Assembly (NCBI GenBank): GCA_003254885.1
Contig: QANT01003258.1
Span: 40,945-104,944 of the forward strand
Length of the DNA stretch: 64,000 nt
Direction of reading: 5' to 3'
Source of the DNA: Purshia tridentata
Taxonomy: Eukaryota; Streptophyta; Magnoliopsida; Rosales; Rosaceae
Shown here in pieces: positions 49,301 to 63,063 of this stretch (positions within the stretch are counted from its first letter, which is position 1; each line of letters opens with the position of its first letter). A program made the position numbers and the translations under genes. The notes beneath the pieces are model-generated. The model ran no database searches, was not told the origin of the DNA, and worked only from the letters and a program-made list of their open reading frames with translations.

Positions 49301-52300
49301 AGATTTTTAAATATTTAATCATCTTTGAACCAGATATGATTATTAGGATCTGCTACGCAAGAACCATGACGAGAGATGTTTTTCACCATATAATTATTCT
49401 AAACTTAAGCAATCTGATCACTGTAAGCTTTGATCGGATAATCCATAGATATTTCCTGAGTCACCTTGGAATATGTTTGATCTGAAAATCATAATTGTCA
49501 TAAATGACTGGTAGAATCAGCACGCTGGAGTCCAAGTCAAATTTAGATTCCTAATGGACCATTACATAGAAGAAAAATAACATGTTGATTTCTTTGGTTC
49601 ATGAAAAATGACATTAGTGAGCTGCTTTCATGATTGACAGGGATGTAAAACCCCACTATTTTAAGTTCTACTACCAAGCCGTCAATACCAGCGCATTGCC
49701 TTTAAAATGTAAATAATGCAGAAGTGAACCAATTCATGTAAATAAAAAGTGGCAGACATTCTGAATGATTGATTATACATATATGAAGAACCAATTCTGA
49801 ATACAGCCAAATAATCATACCTTCAATCGTCGTAAAATGTCAATGACCAATGAGAGCCTTCCAGTTGCACGGGTATCCATCAGAGACTTGTACTCCACAG
49901 AAGAAAGGTCAGAGAGACGCAAACCCCTCTTACACTTCTCAATCATATCATCAAATTTTGTAGTGGATCCCACAACTTGTAGAAACAACTCCACTGGAAT
50001 AGCCTTGATTACTGCCTCTAGTGAAAACAATTTGCTACTACTGTGAGGATTTCTTAGCTCAGTGACATCATTTTCAAATGATAAAGCATCATTAGAGCCT
50101 GTGGAACTATATAGGTAATCCCATAGGAAACTATGTAGCAGCTTTGCACGCATCATTTTTGCCAGGATAAATCCATTAGCACGCATAGCTTCTGATCTCA
50201 CTGCTCGAATATCTGTACTGACATGGTTCTGAGTTCTCTGAACATCTTTCAGTACAGGAACTGATTCACTGTTCTTCAACCGAGATGAGGACCGACCACG
50301 AATTTGAATCTCAAAAGACCTCAATGTATCATGAATTTCAGAAACTAGTTCAGGAGTTAAACTGACAGATGGGTGCAGAACCACCATAATGGTACGGCTA
50401 CTGCCACAATTTGTGACAACAGGGACGTTAATATGTATGCACTTGCAGTGCCCTAGTTGCTGAAGTTTATTTAAAATTCGGTCAATAGTTTTCCTGTCTG
50501 TCGTTGTGCACTTGTCCTTCTCTAGACTCACAAGCCACCTATACAGCTCAGCTCTTAAAATAAACTTCTCATCCTAGACAAGAGAAATGAAAATATTAGT
50601 TTTAGCAATCAATATAGTAATATACAACAAGTAGATGAAAAAAACAAAGGACCAACACAAGTCCTCAAGGCAATGGATGACGATAAGAACCTGCAGCCGT
50701 TCAAGTATCCTTTTTTCCCTTCGAGCGCTATCCACAGTCAAAGGAAGACATGGATACCTCGGATCTGATCCAGCACTGCGTGGCTTTAACAGGGCAGGTG
50801 TTTTTTCAGATATGGCACCATTCATTTCCATTTCTGTGCTCAGTAAACTAACTTTAGCATCAGAAGTAGTATCTTTTGGCTCAAGAAACATCAGTTGGGA
50901 ATTTCCAGGACAGAGAAGCATATGGCTAGACTGATCATACCCAGAAGATCCACTAGAAGGGTCAGTATTAATCTCTCTATTTTTCATATTTCCAGGGCCA
51001 GTAGTATCACCTTTCAAAGTTGAAACATCAAACACCGGAAGAGTTTGATTTTGGTCTGACCTGTCAAGATCATTTAGGCTTCCAACGCATAGATCAGTAT
51101 TTTTTTTTTCATTCACTTTGTCTAATTTATTAAGAAAAGCATTAGACGATTCAGAATTGTGTTTTCCAGATGTCCGAAATCGATATGCCACAGCTTTTTT
51201 GTGCATTTCTGGCTGCAGACTCATGCCAAACCTAGACCACATACTACCAAGCCGGTTATAATTCCTTTTGTTATTGATTCCAAGCCTCTCCATAACCTGT
51301 TTGTAGCAAATATGAAAATCCTAAGAATTTAAAGTTAAAATGCAACTTTTAAGAATTTGCATGAATGTATCATGCATAGCAATCTCAATGAAGCACCTCC
51401 AAAAGAGTTTAAGTGATAAAGACTACCATACCATTAGATGCTTAATCCACAGGAAGTCTAGTAGACCTATATCAATACTAATTTCTGGACAGAAATTCAT
51501 ATCAGAGTTAACTAATCTTAAACAGTGGGTCACTATAGGCATGGCTATTTGATTGAGGCATGCTTGCATGATTAACACATGGAAGAAATATGACAATAAA
51601 TCATGACACGTTAACCATGGAAGATTCCCCAGTCACCGCCAAGACTGGGAGAACCTAACAATTCCAGAAATAGTAAATCATGGAAGTAATATGGCAATAA
51701 ATAATGACATAATTTATGGTTTCTCAAACTTAGACACATAATAACTGTTCAGAAATGTCCACTTCCCTTTAATTATGTATATTAGTTATTTTCTTTCCAG
51801 GCATCTATTAACACATGAGCCGCCATCTTTTAAAGGGTCAACTGTACTGTCTAATTTAAAAGATCCTTAAAACCCTTGGCTTTCCAATACTAAAAATATA
51901 ACAAAGGATTCACTGCCAACTTGAATAATGATTTTAGTATCAAGCTACAATACTCTTAAAGAAAATATAGCTGCTCAAGAAATTAATGCACACACCTCAA
52001 TCCTAGTCAAGCCCTCTGATCCTGCAGCATCTATCATTTCATAAATTTGATGCTCAATTGGAAGTTCTACAAGTTGATCGGTAATTTGACGTTTCTTTCC
52101 AAATTTCACCAGTTTTTCTTCATCAAAATCATCATCTACATGACCAAGACTTCTTGGCTCAAAACTCAATGGAGCAGAATTTTCTGGAAAGCGCAGGCAA
52201 CACTCGACCTGTCCAAAGTGAAAAGGGGATATCAAGTCATGACCAATGAACTAACTTGAAAGGTTCTTTTCCTCGAACAGTTTGAACTTAATTATTATTT

Positions 52301-54075
52301 ATTATAGAATCAGCATTTGAAAAAAAAAAAATAAACACAATATTGAAATAATATCCAAGAGCAACAATATTTATAAATTGAAAAAATTAAAAAATCAGAA
52401 ACCTTCTCATCCACTTTAGCATCAAACAACTCCACAATACCAGCAGCTTTCAACCTGCGACAAATCTGGAAGCAAAATATGTAGGGAACAAATGCAATGA
52501 AAAAAAATTGGCATAACTTACAAAATTGCTAATTCAAAGATTTAAGAGCAAATATAGAGTTAATTAAATTTTTACTTTTCTCCAAGCTTTATGCCCTGAA
52601 GGAGTTCCACTGTAACCAAGATCTTTCTTAATATCCGAAACAACAAGAACCTTTAACAGCAAATAACATGAAACAAACTCAGCATTAAGTGAAGAAAACA
52701 AAAACTAACATGATAGATCCATCGGAACTTTAAAGAAACTTGAGTTACATGACCTTGCCATTGGCTTCTTCAAGTTTATCACAGACTGCCTTCATTGCTG
52801 GTAGATAGTCCTTTACGAGCACGTCCTCTCTAACCCATTTTCCAGCAAAACCATCACCACTTGGAGGACTTTCTTTCCCATTTCCAAAACTTTCCTTAGT
52901 ATGTTCTTCCTTGGTGATCTCAATCTTTTGTTGAGAGCTTAAATGCTTTGCATGCCGATATAAGTATAACATATTGGTAGTCACACTCGGACCGTTCCTC
53001 GACTCTCCTTCATCGCCAGCTTCTTTTGTCTTTAATACTGCAGATTGCCTCACAATTAACCCTTGACATTCAAGGTTCTTCACTGCGTAATGAAAGTTTC
53101 TCCCTTCAATACCAAGTTCCTTAGCAAGCTGACTTTGTGTAATTCCATTCATTCTGCGATAACCAATGAGTTAATGAAAAACTAGTCAGCCTAATTAACC
53201 TACAAAATTATTCTCTCACGACTCCCAAAGTTTATCTGCAATCACTCAACAATTTTCTACAACAGAGGAAGAGATAAGAACCACCAAAACCACAGAATTC
53301 GAACAACTACCAGTGCTCCTGCCTTTCTACCATCACTTAATCTTCCACCTTAGTCTAAAAACATATTCCTCTCATGTACATAAAAAAATTTCTAGCTTGA
53401 CCAGTAACATTTCTCGACACACATTGCAATGAACCAACATTTTACACTAAGGGCAAAACAATTTAAACGACCTCCACATTCATGATTCACTAAACCTATA
53501 CAACACGCAAAATTGCACCCAAAACTACCAATTTTACACATACATCCATATATATGCTCAAAACTGCCAAACTAAATACACACACACGCGTATACACGAC
53601 CACATTACGAATTTTACACATAATTATTTGACATGCTTATATATAAAGCAAATAAAAAACTGTGAATGCAAGCAAATTAGATTTTGAACAAAAAGAACCT
53701 AGCCGTGACGACGCGCTCGAGAGCTCGGCGTTGAGCCTGAGACATGTTAGCATTGGCAGATTGGACATTGTAAAGGCCCATGAAGTTGTTCCTGAGGCCC
53801 TCATCGGCGACGAGCTTCAGGTTGAGTTTCTCGGCGTCTTGGAAGGACTGGATGGAAGGGTCTGCCGGACTGTGTGCGTATAGGGAGCCATGGAGTTTGA
53901 GAGTGGGAATTGAGCGAAGCCCATCCCATAGGGCTTGTTTGAGGGTCGGAGAGAGGTCGTCGAGGTTGGAGGAGGAGAGAGAGGGTTCGAGTCTGGGCCA
54001 GAGGGCCTGGAGAGCGAGACCGTTTTGGAGCTCCGAGCAGATTTCTGCTATGGCCGAGTTCAGAAGCGAGTCCAT
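40385..54075 (-). CDS. B-block binding subunit of TFIIIC (TFIIIC220/tau138-like)
   Basis: Seventeen coding exons on the minus strand: 54075-53699, 53153-52754, 52650-52576, 52465-52403, 52208-51996, 51296-50691, 50573-49821, 48953-48669, 48062-47907, 46121-45730, 44790-44319, 44141-43815, 43601-42821, 42706-42648, 41907-41458, 40712-40674, 40570-40385. Every junction is GT-AG and keeps frame, giving 1877 aa, the size of plant homologues. The winged-helix B-block domain is near residues 105-160 ([20 protein letters not shown]). Residue blocks such as [13 protein letters not shown] and [14 protein letters not shown] are typical of the family. TFIIIC binds the internal B box of tRNA genes and SINEs in the nucleus and recruits TFIIIB and RNA polymerase III; this is the largest, B-box-contacting subunit. 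Largest introns are 49820-48954, 47906-46122 and 45729-44791. No frameshift or premature stop seen. Confidence 0.95.
45020..45180. repeat. Imperfect tandem duplication in a TFIIIC-subunit intron
   Basis: CCAGGAGAATGGCACTTAAA starts at 45020 and again at 45092, and both copies end in GAGGCTAAGAATCTAATCCA plus GTCCCAAAAG (45090 and 45180). The second copy is about 18 bp longer. The surrounding 44850-45190 is unlike the AT-rich intron and may be an old retroelement 3' end. Confidence 0.85.
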
Positions 54076-56375
54076 GAAGGAAGCATGTGGGAATTGAAAT
54101 TCTCTTCTTTTTTAGGGAGTGACGGAGTTTTGGCGTGAAAGACGAAGAAGAAGGAAGAGGGCGGCAATTGGAGGCGGGTACAACCGTTGCGAAGCCGCGC
54201 GTGGATTTTCTTTTTCTTTTTTGGTTTATCTGAACCAGAACTAAAATAGACATAAAAACGACGAGTCGTATGGGCCAAATAAATACTTAAGATGTTTGCA
54301 TCTTGCCATTTTATTCTGACCAAACCATTTTATTGCAAAACAAATAAAAAAATCCTACTAATTCATTTCGCAATTTGGGTTGGATTGGATCTGTTTGAAT
54401 AACCAATTTAATATTAATTAAATTCCAGACCAAAAATATATATATTTGATTAAATTATTTATTAATTGTGTCAAGTTTAAACTTACTTATTGTAAACTAT
54501 CTAAATATTAATGTAGTGGTATTTATGGCTTCAATATTACAACATTTTATGAAAGATATGTGGGTTCCCTTTATTTGAACCAGTATCTAAGGTAGAGATG
54601 AGTATGGTTTGGATTGGTTCGGTTTTTGCCTAAAACTGCAAACTAGACAATCAAAAGAATTTAGATGTTTTCCAAACAAAAATCGATATAAAGTCAAACC
54701 AAACTAATTTATTTATTGTCCATTTTTGTTTGGTTGGTTTGAGCGGTTTGACTTTTGACAACAGAGGGCAGACAATTAAGGAAAAGAATTATGGATAAAT
54801 CAAGATGAATGAGAGGAAAATATGAACAAAATTTAAAGAAGAATATGAGAGTAGTTGCAAAAAAAGAGAGAGATGATGAATGTATTGACAAAAGAGAGAT
54901 AGAGGGAGAAATAAGGAGAGATGGGAGGAAATAAATATGCCCTTATATATTGCAAATTACATTTATGAGGTGAGTTATGAATGTTTATTATTCGTACACG
55001 TACTAGAATTTATGTGTTGGATTTAATTGGTGATATTGTGGTTTGTATTATTTGTCCTGTGTGAGATGAGATACAGTGTCACATACTCTCTCACGCTCAC
55101 CCGCGCAGAGGACAAGGAATGAATGAAGCAAAAGGTACGTGAAGACTGTGAAGTAAACGAGGAGCTGAGAAAGAGAGACAGAGATCCAGAGAGACAGAGA
55201 GAGCAACTCTGGCTGTCAATCAAATCTCATGTACAGAGATAGATCCTCCTATCCATTCCTCTCTGCTACATGTTTCTTTCATGATTTCTGACCCGCCGGC
55301 ACAACAGCTACTTTCGTAAATAAGTAAAAATTCGATTCCCTTTTTGTTTTTCTCCAGAATATTGGCTCTCTTATCTTATCTTATCTTTCCCAACATGTTT
55401 CATATCTTCAAGGTGGGAGTAGGACCAAAGAAAATGCTTACAAATTTAGAGTTTCAGTTCCTTTGGCAATTTCTAAAATGTTTCTGGGTTGTCTGGGTTC
55501 ATGGGTATGCTTTAATTTTCATTTTAGTTATCAACTTATGATTCTTTGTTTGTATCTTAATTATGGAAAATCTCTCTTTGTGCTGTCAACTCTTAACTTT
55601 TAGAAACTCAAAAATTTGTCAACATATGGTTCTTTCCAATTGGAGATTGCTATTTTAGAGTTCTGGGAATCCTAATTTCTTGTTTTCTGCAAAGTCAGAA
55701 TCAAAGCAAAGCTGGAATTTTTTTTTTAATCGAAGAATATTTATATCTGGTTTTTATTAACTTTTTTTTTTTAATTTCTGAAAGGACTATTCTTTGGCAT
55801 TGACTGGGTTTCTAGGGTCTCTAATTGTTGAGATTCTTTTCCACTTAAAATGATAATAAAAACTTTGAATAGTTTTTTTTGCAGAGTACAGAAGGGAAAG
55901 GTTCCCTTTTCAAGGTAAAAGCTTTTGGGTCATAAAAAATAAAATAAAAACACATGCCTGATTTTTTTCTACTTGGTAAATCGTCTCTGGTGCAGACATA
56001 TATTTCTCCTCGTTTTTGGTTCCAAAGAACACAGAGAAAAAGAGAAGAACAGAAAAGTTCCCCAATATTTTCTCTGGGAATCAAAATTCACCTTTTTTTT
56101 TTGCCAAAACTTAAAAATTACTTCAATTCTTGATTGGGGCACAATTGAATTGTGGCTCATCTGTACGCTAGTTCCAGATACTGGGAAACTAAGGTTTGAA
56201 ACTTTACTTGTTTGCCCTACATTTTCATGCTAATTCAGTCATGGCCTTTCATTTGTGTTTTGAATTTGAGTTCCAATAAACTGATGGGCACCATTTGATT
56301 TCACTTTTAGTAAAGCTTGTTGCTTGAGTTGTTCTTTTCCAATTGCAGGACAAACATTGTTGAAGTCAAATTAGA
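54076..56375. other. Divergent promoter region and ELF4-like 5' leader
   Basis: Separates the minus-strand TFIIIC gene from the plus-strand ELF4-like gene. 55060-55330 has the GA/CT-rich look of a plant leader. Likely untranslated-region splice sites include CAAG|GTGGGA near 55410, TTTTGCAG|AGTACAG near 55885 and AATTGCAG|GACAAAC at 56349, so the leader probably contains one or more introns. Exact exon structure was not resolved. 54595-54760 has FGGTTCGGTTTTT-like AT-rich transposon remnant character, without ends. Confidence 0.5.
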
Positions 56376-56720
56376 ATGGAAGGGGGTATATTTACAGGCA
56401 TAGGAAATGGAACCCAACTAGATAGCAAGGTTGTGCAGACATTTCAGAAGAGCTTTGTACAAGTGCAAGACATTTTGGACCAGAACAGACTGCTAATTAA
56501 TGAGATAAACCAAAACCATGAGTCCAAGATCCCGGATAACCTCAGCCGGAATGTTGGCTTAATTAGAGAGCTTAACAACAACATTAGAAGGGTGGTAGAT
56601 CTCTATGCTGATCTCTCCAGCTCTTTTTCCAGGTCCATGGAAGCTTCATCAGATGGTGAATCAGGTGGAACTCTGAAATCTGATGGAAAATCTAGTGAGA
56701 AGAGACTTAGATCCGGGTAA
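56376..56720 (+). CDS. EFL3: ELF4-like protein (DUF1313), ELF4-LIKE 3 type
   Basis: A single coding exon of 114 aa. The core (about residues 20-85: FQKSFVQVQDILDQNRLLIN, EINQNHESK, NVGLIRELNNNIRRVVDLY) is the ELF4/DUF1313 alpha-helical hairpin. MEGG...GIGN at the start and GTLKSDGKSSEKRLRSG at the end match Arabidopsis EFL3 much better than ELF4 itself. ELF4 forms the evening complex with ELF3 and LUX and represses transcription in the circadian clock; EFL3 function is less well known. The start ATG lies about 25 bp after a leader-intron acceptor at 56349. The absence of introns in the coding region is usual for the family. No defect seen. Confidence 0.94.
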   Translation: MEGGIFTGIGNGTQLDSKVVQTFQKSFVQVQDILDQNRLLINEINQNHESKIPDNLSRNVGLIRELNNNIRRVVDLYADLSSSFSRSMEASSDGESGGTLKSDGKSSEKRLRSG

Positions 56721-58763
56721 TTGTTCAAAAAGTTAGCTTTGTTATAATTATAGATCATGCAGTCTTCCATTACTGAATAAGAAAAAAGTTGTGATACCAG
56801 AGGGAAAGAACTTGTTGAGATTGTGTCACTCTTTTGTATCAATTACATCTATTTGAGGCTTTGTACAACGGATTCATTGGCACAAACTTTCATGAAATAT
56901 CACTATAAATATTTAGCACTGTAGTTTTCAGTTTCAAAACTGGATCTCCTACATCTGTGTAGCTTTGTTATCTCATTGATATGATGCATTCTTTTCTATT
57001 TAGAATTTCAGATTTTGGCTGCCAAGTGCTAGATGTGTGCAAAAGAAATATAAAAAACTGTGCTGGATATATATGCCTTCATCCAAATTAGGAAGAAGAA
57101 GAAGAATAAAGAAAATGGAAAGGAAAACAAAGTGTTGGATATAATACTTTTTAACTTACTTTACCTTTCCATGATTGAGTTTGCACTTTGTGTGGTGATA
57201 TTAATTAATTTACCCCAACTTGTTTATTTAATGCTATCAATTTGAAATTTGCAGTTCATAAATTATATTCTACTTCTAGACTCTCATAAAAGCTGAAATC
57301 TGATCTGGTTCTAATCTTTTTTTCTTTTTTTTTTCATTGGTCTTAATCATTTTCTAATATATAATCTGCTTTTGATAGGAACTTTCATGCGCCCACTTTA
57401 TTCTTTTCCCATTTTTGTCAAGATAATTCTTATAGAGTTATAGTGCCCCCCTGGTTCTGGATTACAGTGAAGGATTGGTATATACTGTTTTTCAGCACCC
57501 AGTTAGCAAGTTTTGTGTGTTCACAAGCTCCTGTGTATGATTCCTTGAGGTCAATTTCTATTTACCATGTGGGGACGTGAGAACCTGCATTTCTCAGTTT
57601 TCGCTTATGCTTATTGACATTATTGGGGCTTTGGGGTGTAAGTAAGATGCCTTGTGACAATTTGCAGAGAGCAGCTTTGGATATAAAAATATAAAAATAT
57701 AAAAATATAAAAATATCTAGTTTTGGAACAAACACCACCAATTTAGAATCTCATGCAGTAAATGATCGTTCTTTTGACCTTTGTTTTGTTGCTTAGCTTT
57801 ATGGAAAGCACTTCAAGGGACAGAAAGTTGATCAAATAGTAGGACTAGGGCCCAGTTCATTCTTTTGAGGTGGAATGGAACTGGTTAAACTCTGCTTATA
57901 CTTTGCTTAGTAGATTGTCTCTTTTTGATTGATACTCTCATCCCCTTTTTAAAGGTTTAACTTTGTATCTTCCCCTTTAGTCCCATCTCTCTCTCTGCAA
58001 GGCCCATGTGGAAGATTGCTGTATATAGCTAGTTTCGGCCACATATTTCAACACTTTTAGCATTGGCATCACTGCATTCATCGATATTGCTGAAAATGAA
58101 GCCAGCAAATCTCTGATTTTCCAATTGCATTGTTGTTGTTATACTGCTTCTCCTGACATGAGTAGCTTTTTTGGTAGATACTTGTGGGGTTCATGTTCCT
58201 CATAATGGGGATGAGTTTAGTCTTATTTGAGCTCAGCGGCCCATGTATCTGACCAAAATAAAAATTCAAGGCTCCTCACAACTTAACAGAAAGACCCCAT
58301 GTGGTTGAATAATCGATTCCTTGAATCAAAGCATGAATTATGAATGGTCAAAATAACTTCATGCACTCATTTACATCCTCACACACCAGTAGCGAAGAGT
58401 AGAGAGTTGTTTTTTGAGTGTAAATACTATTTCCCTATTCTTGTACTTAAATCTGACTTTTGAGCCTTCTCCCAAAAAAATGAAAAAACTACATTTTCGG
58501 AATCTCAGGGGATTTTAAAAATGGATTAATTATTGGTATAGTGGTTTGCTCCCCACATGAAGTGGTGGAAGATTGTGTCCGTACATAAGGGGTTTGTTTG
58601 GCATTTTCTTTTTCCTCACGCAAAAGTACTATCCCATTATTTAAAGTTTAAACACACCCACATAAACAGTTGTAAAAAGAAAAAAGAAATAGACAATTTG
58701 ATAACTATTCCATCATTTGAACACAGTAAACACTTGTATAGAATGTAAAACGAAAATAGGCAA
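56721..58763. other. Region between convergent ELF4-like and Rossmann genes
   Basis: Holds the 3' untranslated regions of the two convergent genes and AT-rich spacer. An 8-bp simple repeat (ATAAAAAT, about four copies) lies at 57680-57716. No additional gene recognised. Confidence 0.6.
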
Positions 58764-60501
58764 TTATTGCTGTTCTGATTTTTCAGTCAATCTGTTCAAA
58801 TACTCCTTCCAATCTGAAACCTTTTCATCTCCATTGACCACCTATTATCACACAAAGCCTTCAACATTGGTAACTCTGTTATCAAGAAGTCATAAAAAGG
58901 GAAAATGAAGAAAAGTGCATACAAAAAATTAACAAGTAACTGTTTCACAGATAAGAAATCATCCCATTCTTTAGTCTCACTTTCGAAATATGCCCATTTA
59001 GTATTTTTCGAGTTTATTCTATTTTATTTTAAAGTTACTAGGTTTAGAGTTTCAACTTGTTATTTACATCTTTACACTGAAATGACTCCATTGTTTTGTG
59101 TTCTTCCAAACAAGTATGAACCAACCATGTACAATGGTGAACAAATCTAAAATTGCTTCCATGAAATTACAGCTAAGAAATTATCAGTTATGGACAAATC
59201 TAGAGACAGTACTCAGATTTATTAGTCCCAGCTCATGTAACATACATTGACAGGATGCATATGTGGGATTTATATCAAATTGAGAATTTTATTCAATTCA
59301 TTTGTGTGGGTAGGCTTCTTTACCTCAAATATGAATCCTCTCTGGGGGACTGCATTAACTGCTTCCACACAAATAAAGGCAGCATCCTCCTTGCTAAGAG
59401 TTCCTTTTGCTGCACTACCCTGTCATGAAGAACATCATATGAGAGTTTCAGTAGTTTTGGGCCTCTTGGGTCTTGGCTATAGAAATCAGTTCAACAGAAC
59501 AAACTCATACTCTGTCTGCTCACTAGTTACCTGTGGCTTGAGAGAATTTATAAAATTTGTAATGGTTGAGTTTTACAGAGCAACTTTTGAAGGCCATCAT
59601 GGATGATGTTAAATTTAAGATTTCAGCATATAGGGAGACTAAGAATACAAGTGGTTTATGTGATTTGTGGGGTTTTCCAGTACTATTATTAGTTGATCTG
59701 GTCCTGATTAGTCTTGTGTTTTAAGAGCTGTGTTTTATTTTCCTCAGATTCTTCTGCAAGTCTGTAGTATCAGCTACTTTTGTTATTTTGTTTGATTAAT
59801 CAAAATTTCTCATTTATCCAAACCAAGAAAGAAAATTTGCATTACTTTTGAAAATGTGCTATAACTAGTGTACTTTCTTCTCCTATCTATAAGTGAATTT
59901 GCAGGCTGATCTATTTGAAAGTCATACAGGATTGCTTGCAATTACTTAAACAGGCAGGCCTCTTTCCCACAAACTAATTTTTCTAATACAGTCAATAGAA
60001 CAGGAGAAAGTATAATACAAACAGTCCAAAGGACAAAAAGATATTATTGGAATGTACAAGGACTATAAAACATTGAGCAAATACCAATTTAAATTTTTCC
60101 AAATGATTATATGAAGAAAGCATGTATCCTTTCCACATTAATCTGTCTTTTCTTTTTTATTTCTACTCCCAAAAATTAAACCACAAAGGTACAATTAGTT
60201 CCCTTCATGGTTCCATGATAAAACAAAATAAAAGGCAGGACAATTTGGCATCTAATAATACCTGTTCAAAGCTAAAGCCTTGATTTCCACCTGGAGAATT
60301 TCGTAACAAGCCAGCCCTGATGATGGTGTAAGGGATTCCTGAGGCCACCAGTATCGATTCATCTTGCTCGGCCAATTTTCTTGCATTGTTTTTCAAGAAA
60401 GCTTGAATGCCACTGGCACCTTTGTAAACAGACAACTGCAACCTTATTATTAAATCACAATAACAAACATTTCCTTTTTCTAGTTGTACTGTTTCTCCAC
60501 G

Positions 60502-60565
<64 letters not shown>

Positions 60566-62434
60566 GAGGTACCTGAGATAAAAGAATTACATGTTTTACN
60601 TTTATTTCTACTCCCAAAAATTAAACCACAAAGGTTCAATTAGTTCCCTTCATGGTTCCATGATAAAACAAAATAAAAGGCAGGACAATTTGGCATCTAA
60701 TAATACCTGTTCAAAGCTAAAGCCTTGATTTCCACCTGGAGAATTTCGTAACAAGCCAGCCCTGATGATGGTGTAAGGGATTCCTGAGGCCACCAGTATC
60801 GATTCATCTTGCTCGGCCAATTTTCTTGCATTGTTTTTCAAGAGAGCTTGAATGCCACTGGCACCTTTGTAAACAGACAACTGCAAGCTTATTATTAAAT
60901 CACAATAACAAACATTTCCTTTTTCTAGTTGTACTGTTTCTCCACAGGGAGAGAGAGAGAGAGAGAGAGAGAGAGGTACCTGAGATAAAAGAATTACATG
61001 TTTTACCCCTTTCAAGCTTCCAACAGTAGATAAGAAACCTTCCTGACAAAAGAGAGAACATTTAAAAGACATTTTAAATGCTTGAGTGACAGGTCTAGAT
61101 ATGCATACATTTGGGCATATAACTGTGCGAACTCCTCTTAGAGCTCTTCTTAGGAATGGCTTGTCCCTTGAATCTCCAACCATTGACTTTGCATACAAAA
61201 CCACCACCATGTAGTCAATATTTGAAGTACAAATATGAAAAGAAATGTGAGAGAAGCAACTGACAATGATTATATGTGATCATCTTAAAGAAACTAGTTC
61301 CCAACTTCCCACCCACCTCAACATAAGTCCCAAATGCTTCAAGTGCAGCCCGCTTATCCTTCACCAGTGCTTTTACTCGAGCTCTTTTGACAATCAATGA
61401 CAATATTACCATCTACATAGGCTAGATTTCACAAGGCTCAGAATCCATCTATCACTAAGCCAGTCAAGAGTGGTAAAACACTCAACAGCAAGAACCAACT
61501 TGATTAAATATTAAGAATGAGAATGAATCTCGAAGCATATAATTTTCCTAATATGAAACCTTGGCTATACATATGTATATTTTCCAATTCAAATATAGTA
61601 TATCTAGATACATAATAAATGATTATGCTCCTAAATGTTGAGCATGATATTATAAGATAGTTGTTCTGTGGCACTGGCATCTTTTCCTCAGATATTTGCA
61701 AGCAATAATGAAACTGAAAGTGATCATTCTGTGACAGTTTGAACTTCATCCACCACTTAACTTCTTTTTGTATATAATTGTATAGTATTTAAGGAGATTT
61801 TATCAACTTTTCACTTGCAACATAGGTGAACCACAACTATATAATAAAACACACATATGATATATGTGTATATACATCAGAAAAATGAGCAATGCTGGAA
61901 AACCCACCTGACCCATCTCGCTATCACCATCAGTTACCAAAACAGCATCTCTAATTTCTTCTCCTTCTGCATAAAAATATGTCAGAGTACTCCAAAATCG
62001 AAATGCAGCACCAACATAAACATGCATGAATTGCTATGCCCATCAGACCCACCTGGGAATTCATCCTCATCTTCAGCAATGGATCCATCTTTAGGTAAGA
62101 GTTCAGGTGCCCCATACCATTTCCTTAACTTGGGACCCCCTTCACACAATCAAACACACTCACTCATACATAAAGAAATGGTCCAAAAAAATAAAAAATA
62201 TAACATTAACCAAATTTAACCAATAAGAAGATGAAAACAAAGATTACCCTCAATATAATCAAGAATTTGGTCCGTGAAGCTGACTTTCTTCTTGGCTGAG
62301 CAATGAACAAGAGCACGCTTTTGGGTGCTTAAGATGAAAGAGCTAGAATGTAATGCTCTGCATGGATTTTGATGAGGGAAATTGGGTGAAGTCAGTAGAG
62401 CGAGATTTGTTGATGAAGGAAGCACACTTGCCAT
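58764..62434 (-). CDS. Plastid-targeted NAD(P)-binding Rossmann-fold protein (atypical SDR), with a duplicated exon in this assembly
   Basis: Coding exons on the minus strand: 62434-62248, 62139-62053, 61966-61908, 61412-61317, 61186-61109, 61042-60980, 60880-60707, 59419-59324, 58841-58764; together 305 aa, similar to Arabidopsis AT4G31530-type proteins as I recall. The first 45 residues are serine-rich and basic with few acidic residues, as in a chloroplast transit peptide. The fold core is AVLVTDGDSEMGQ (about 99-111), RVKALVKDK, GVRTVICP, GVKHVILLSQ and SGIPYTIIRAGLL, the pattern of NmrA/atypical short-chain dehydrogenases; substrate unknown. A second copy of the 174-bp seventh exon (60435-60262) is present, differing by one base (Phe for Leu). 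Including it would keep frame and give 363 aa, but it abuts an N and is probably an assembly artefact. Confidence 0.9.
60155..61006. repeat. Near-perfect direct duplication of about 0.4 kb split by an N
   Basis: 60155-60599 and 60601-61006 are nearly identical: the 174-bp exon differs at one base, and the introns by a few bases and by GA-repeat length. The first copy stops exactly at the N (60600), and the second copy is where unique sequence resumes. The first copy includes only the 3' part of the sixth exon. This fits two alleles laid end to end or an unclosed gap, but a true tandem exon duplication is not excluded. Confidence 0.92.
60505..60568. repeat. (GA)n microsatellite, long copy
   Basis: About 30 GA units with one interruption, in the intron between exons 6 and 7 of the Rossmann gene (first duplicate). 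The matching tract in the second duplicate, 60948-60975, has about 14 units. Confidence 0.93.
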
Positions 62435-63063
62435 TGGTTGTGTCCTTGCGTTGTTTTTCGGTTTCTCTCCTCATCCAACGGTTTTTTCAGTTGCCGCTAA
62501 TACTATAGAGGATAAGATAAATGCTTCTGTAGACAACAAACCGCTTTCAAAGTCGCGTTTCCAATACCGCTTCCAACATGAACAGACGACATGTCCTTCT
62601 ATCGTATTCATTAAAAGATATGTCGTTCTGAGGTTTAGTCTCAAGTGTCGATCTGACAATTGCTAACACGATTTCAACCCGATACAAAGGTGAGTTGATC
62701 ATTTCTTGACACGTTTTTTATATTTTTTTCACCATCATTGATCAAGTAGATTTTTATGTTACAAGTGATGTATAGGTTATAACTTCAAGTTTTATTTTGG
62801 CCAGGATGATAACTTCAAGTTATCCAAAATGGAAATAAACTATTTTTCACTTTTGTTATAAAATCTTTGACTGTTTGACTCGTGAGTTAACTTGCCACCC
62901 AAACTTTTATTTGATCAATTTTAGTATGCAAACTTGTAATTGGTGTCTAGTAGAAATATAAGCTGATTTTCGTCAAATTGTTTAACATAAATGCCACATT
63001 TCCAGGGGCATATATGTTCATTCACGGGTTAAAGTCATCTTTGCTTTCCATAGTGTTATAAGG
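62435..63063. other. Promoter and upstream region of the Rossmann gene
   Basis: No other gene seen. The short plus-strand frame 62382-62666 overlaps the transit-peptide exon and has no family features. Confidence 0.5.

Noticed and set aside
54590-54760. Transposon suggested by GGTTTGGATTGGTTCGGTTTTT-like sequence
   Set aside because: No matching terminal repeats or target duplication could be found, so no boundaries can be supported.
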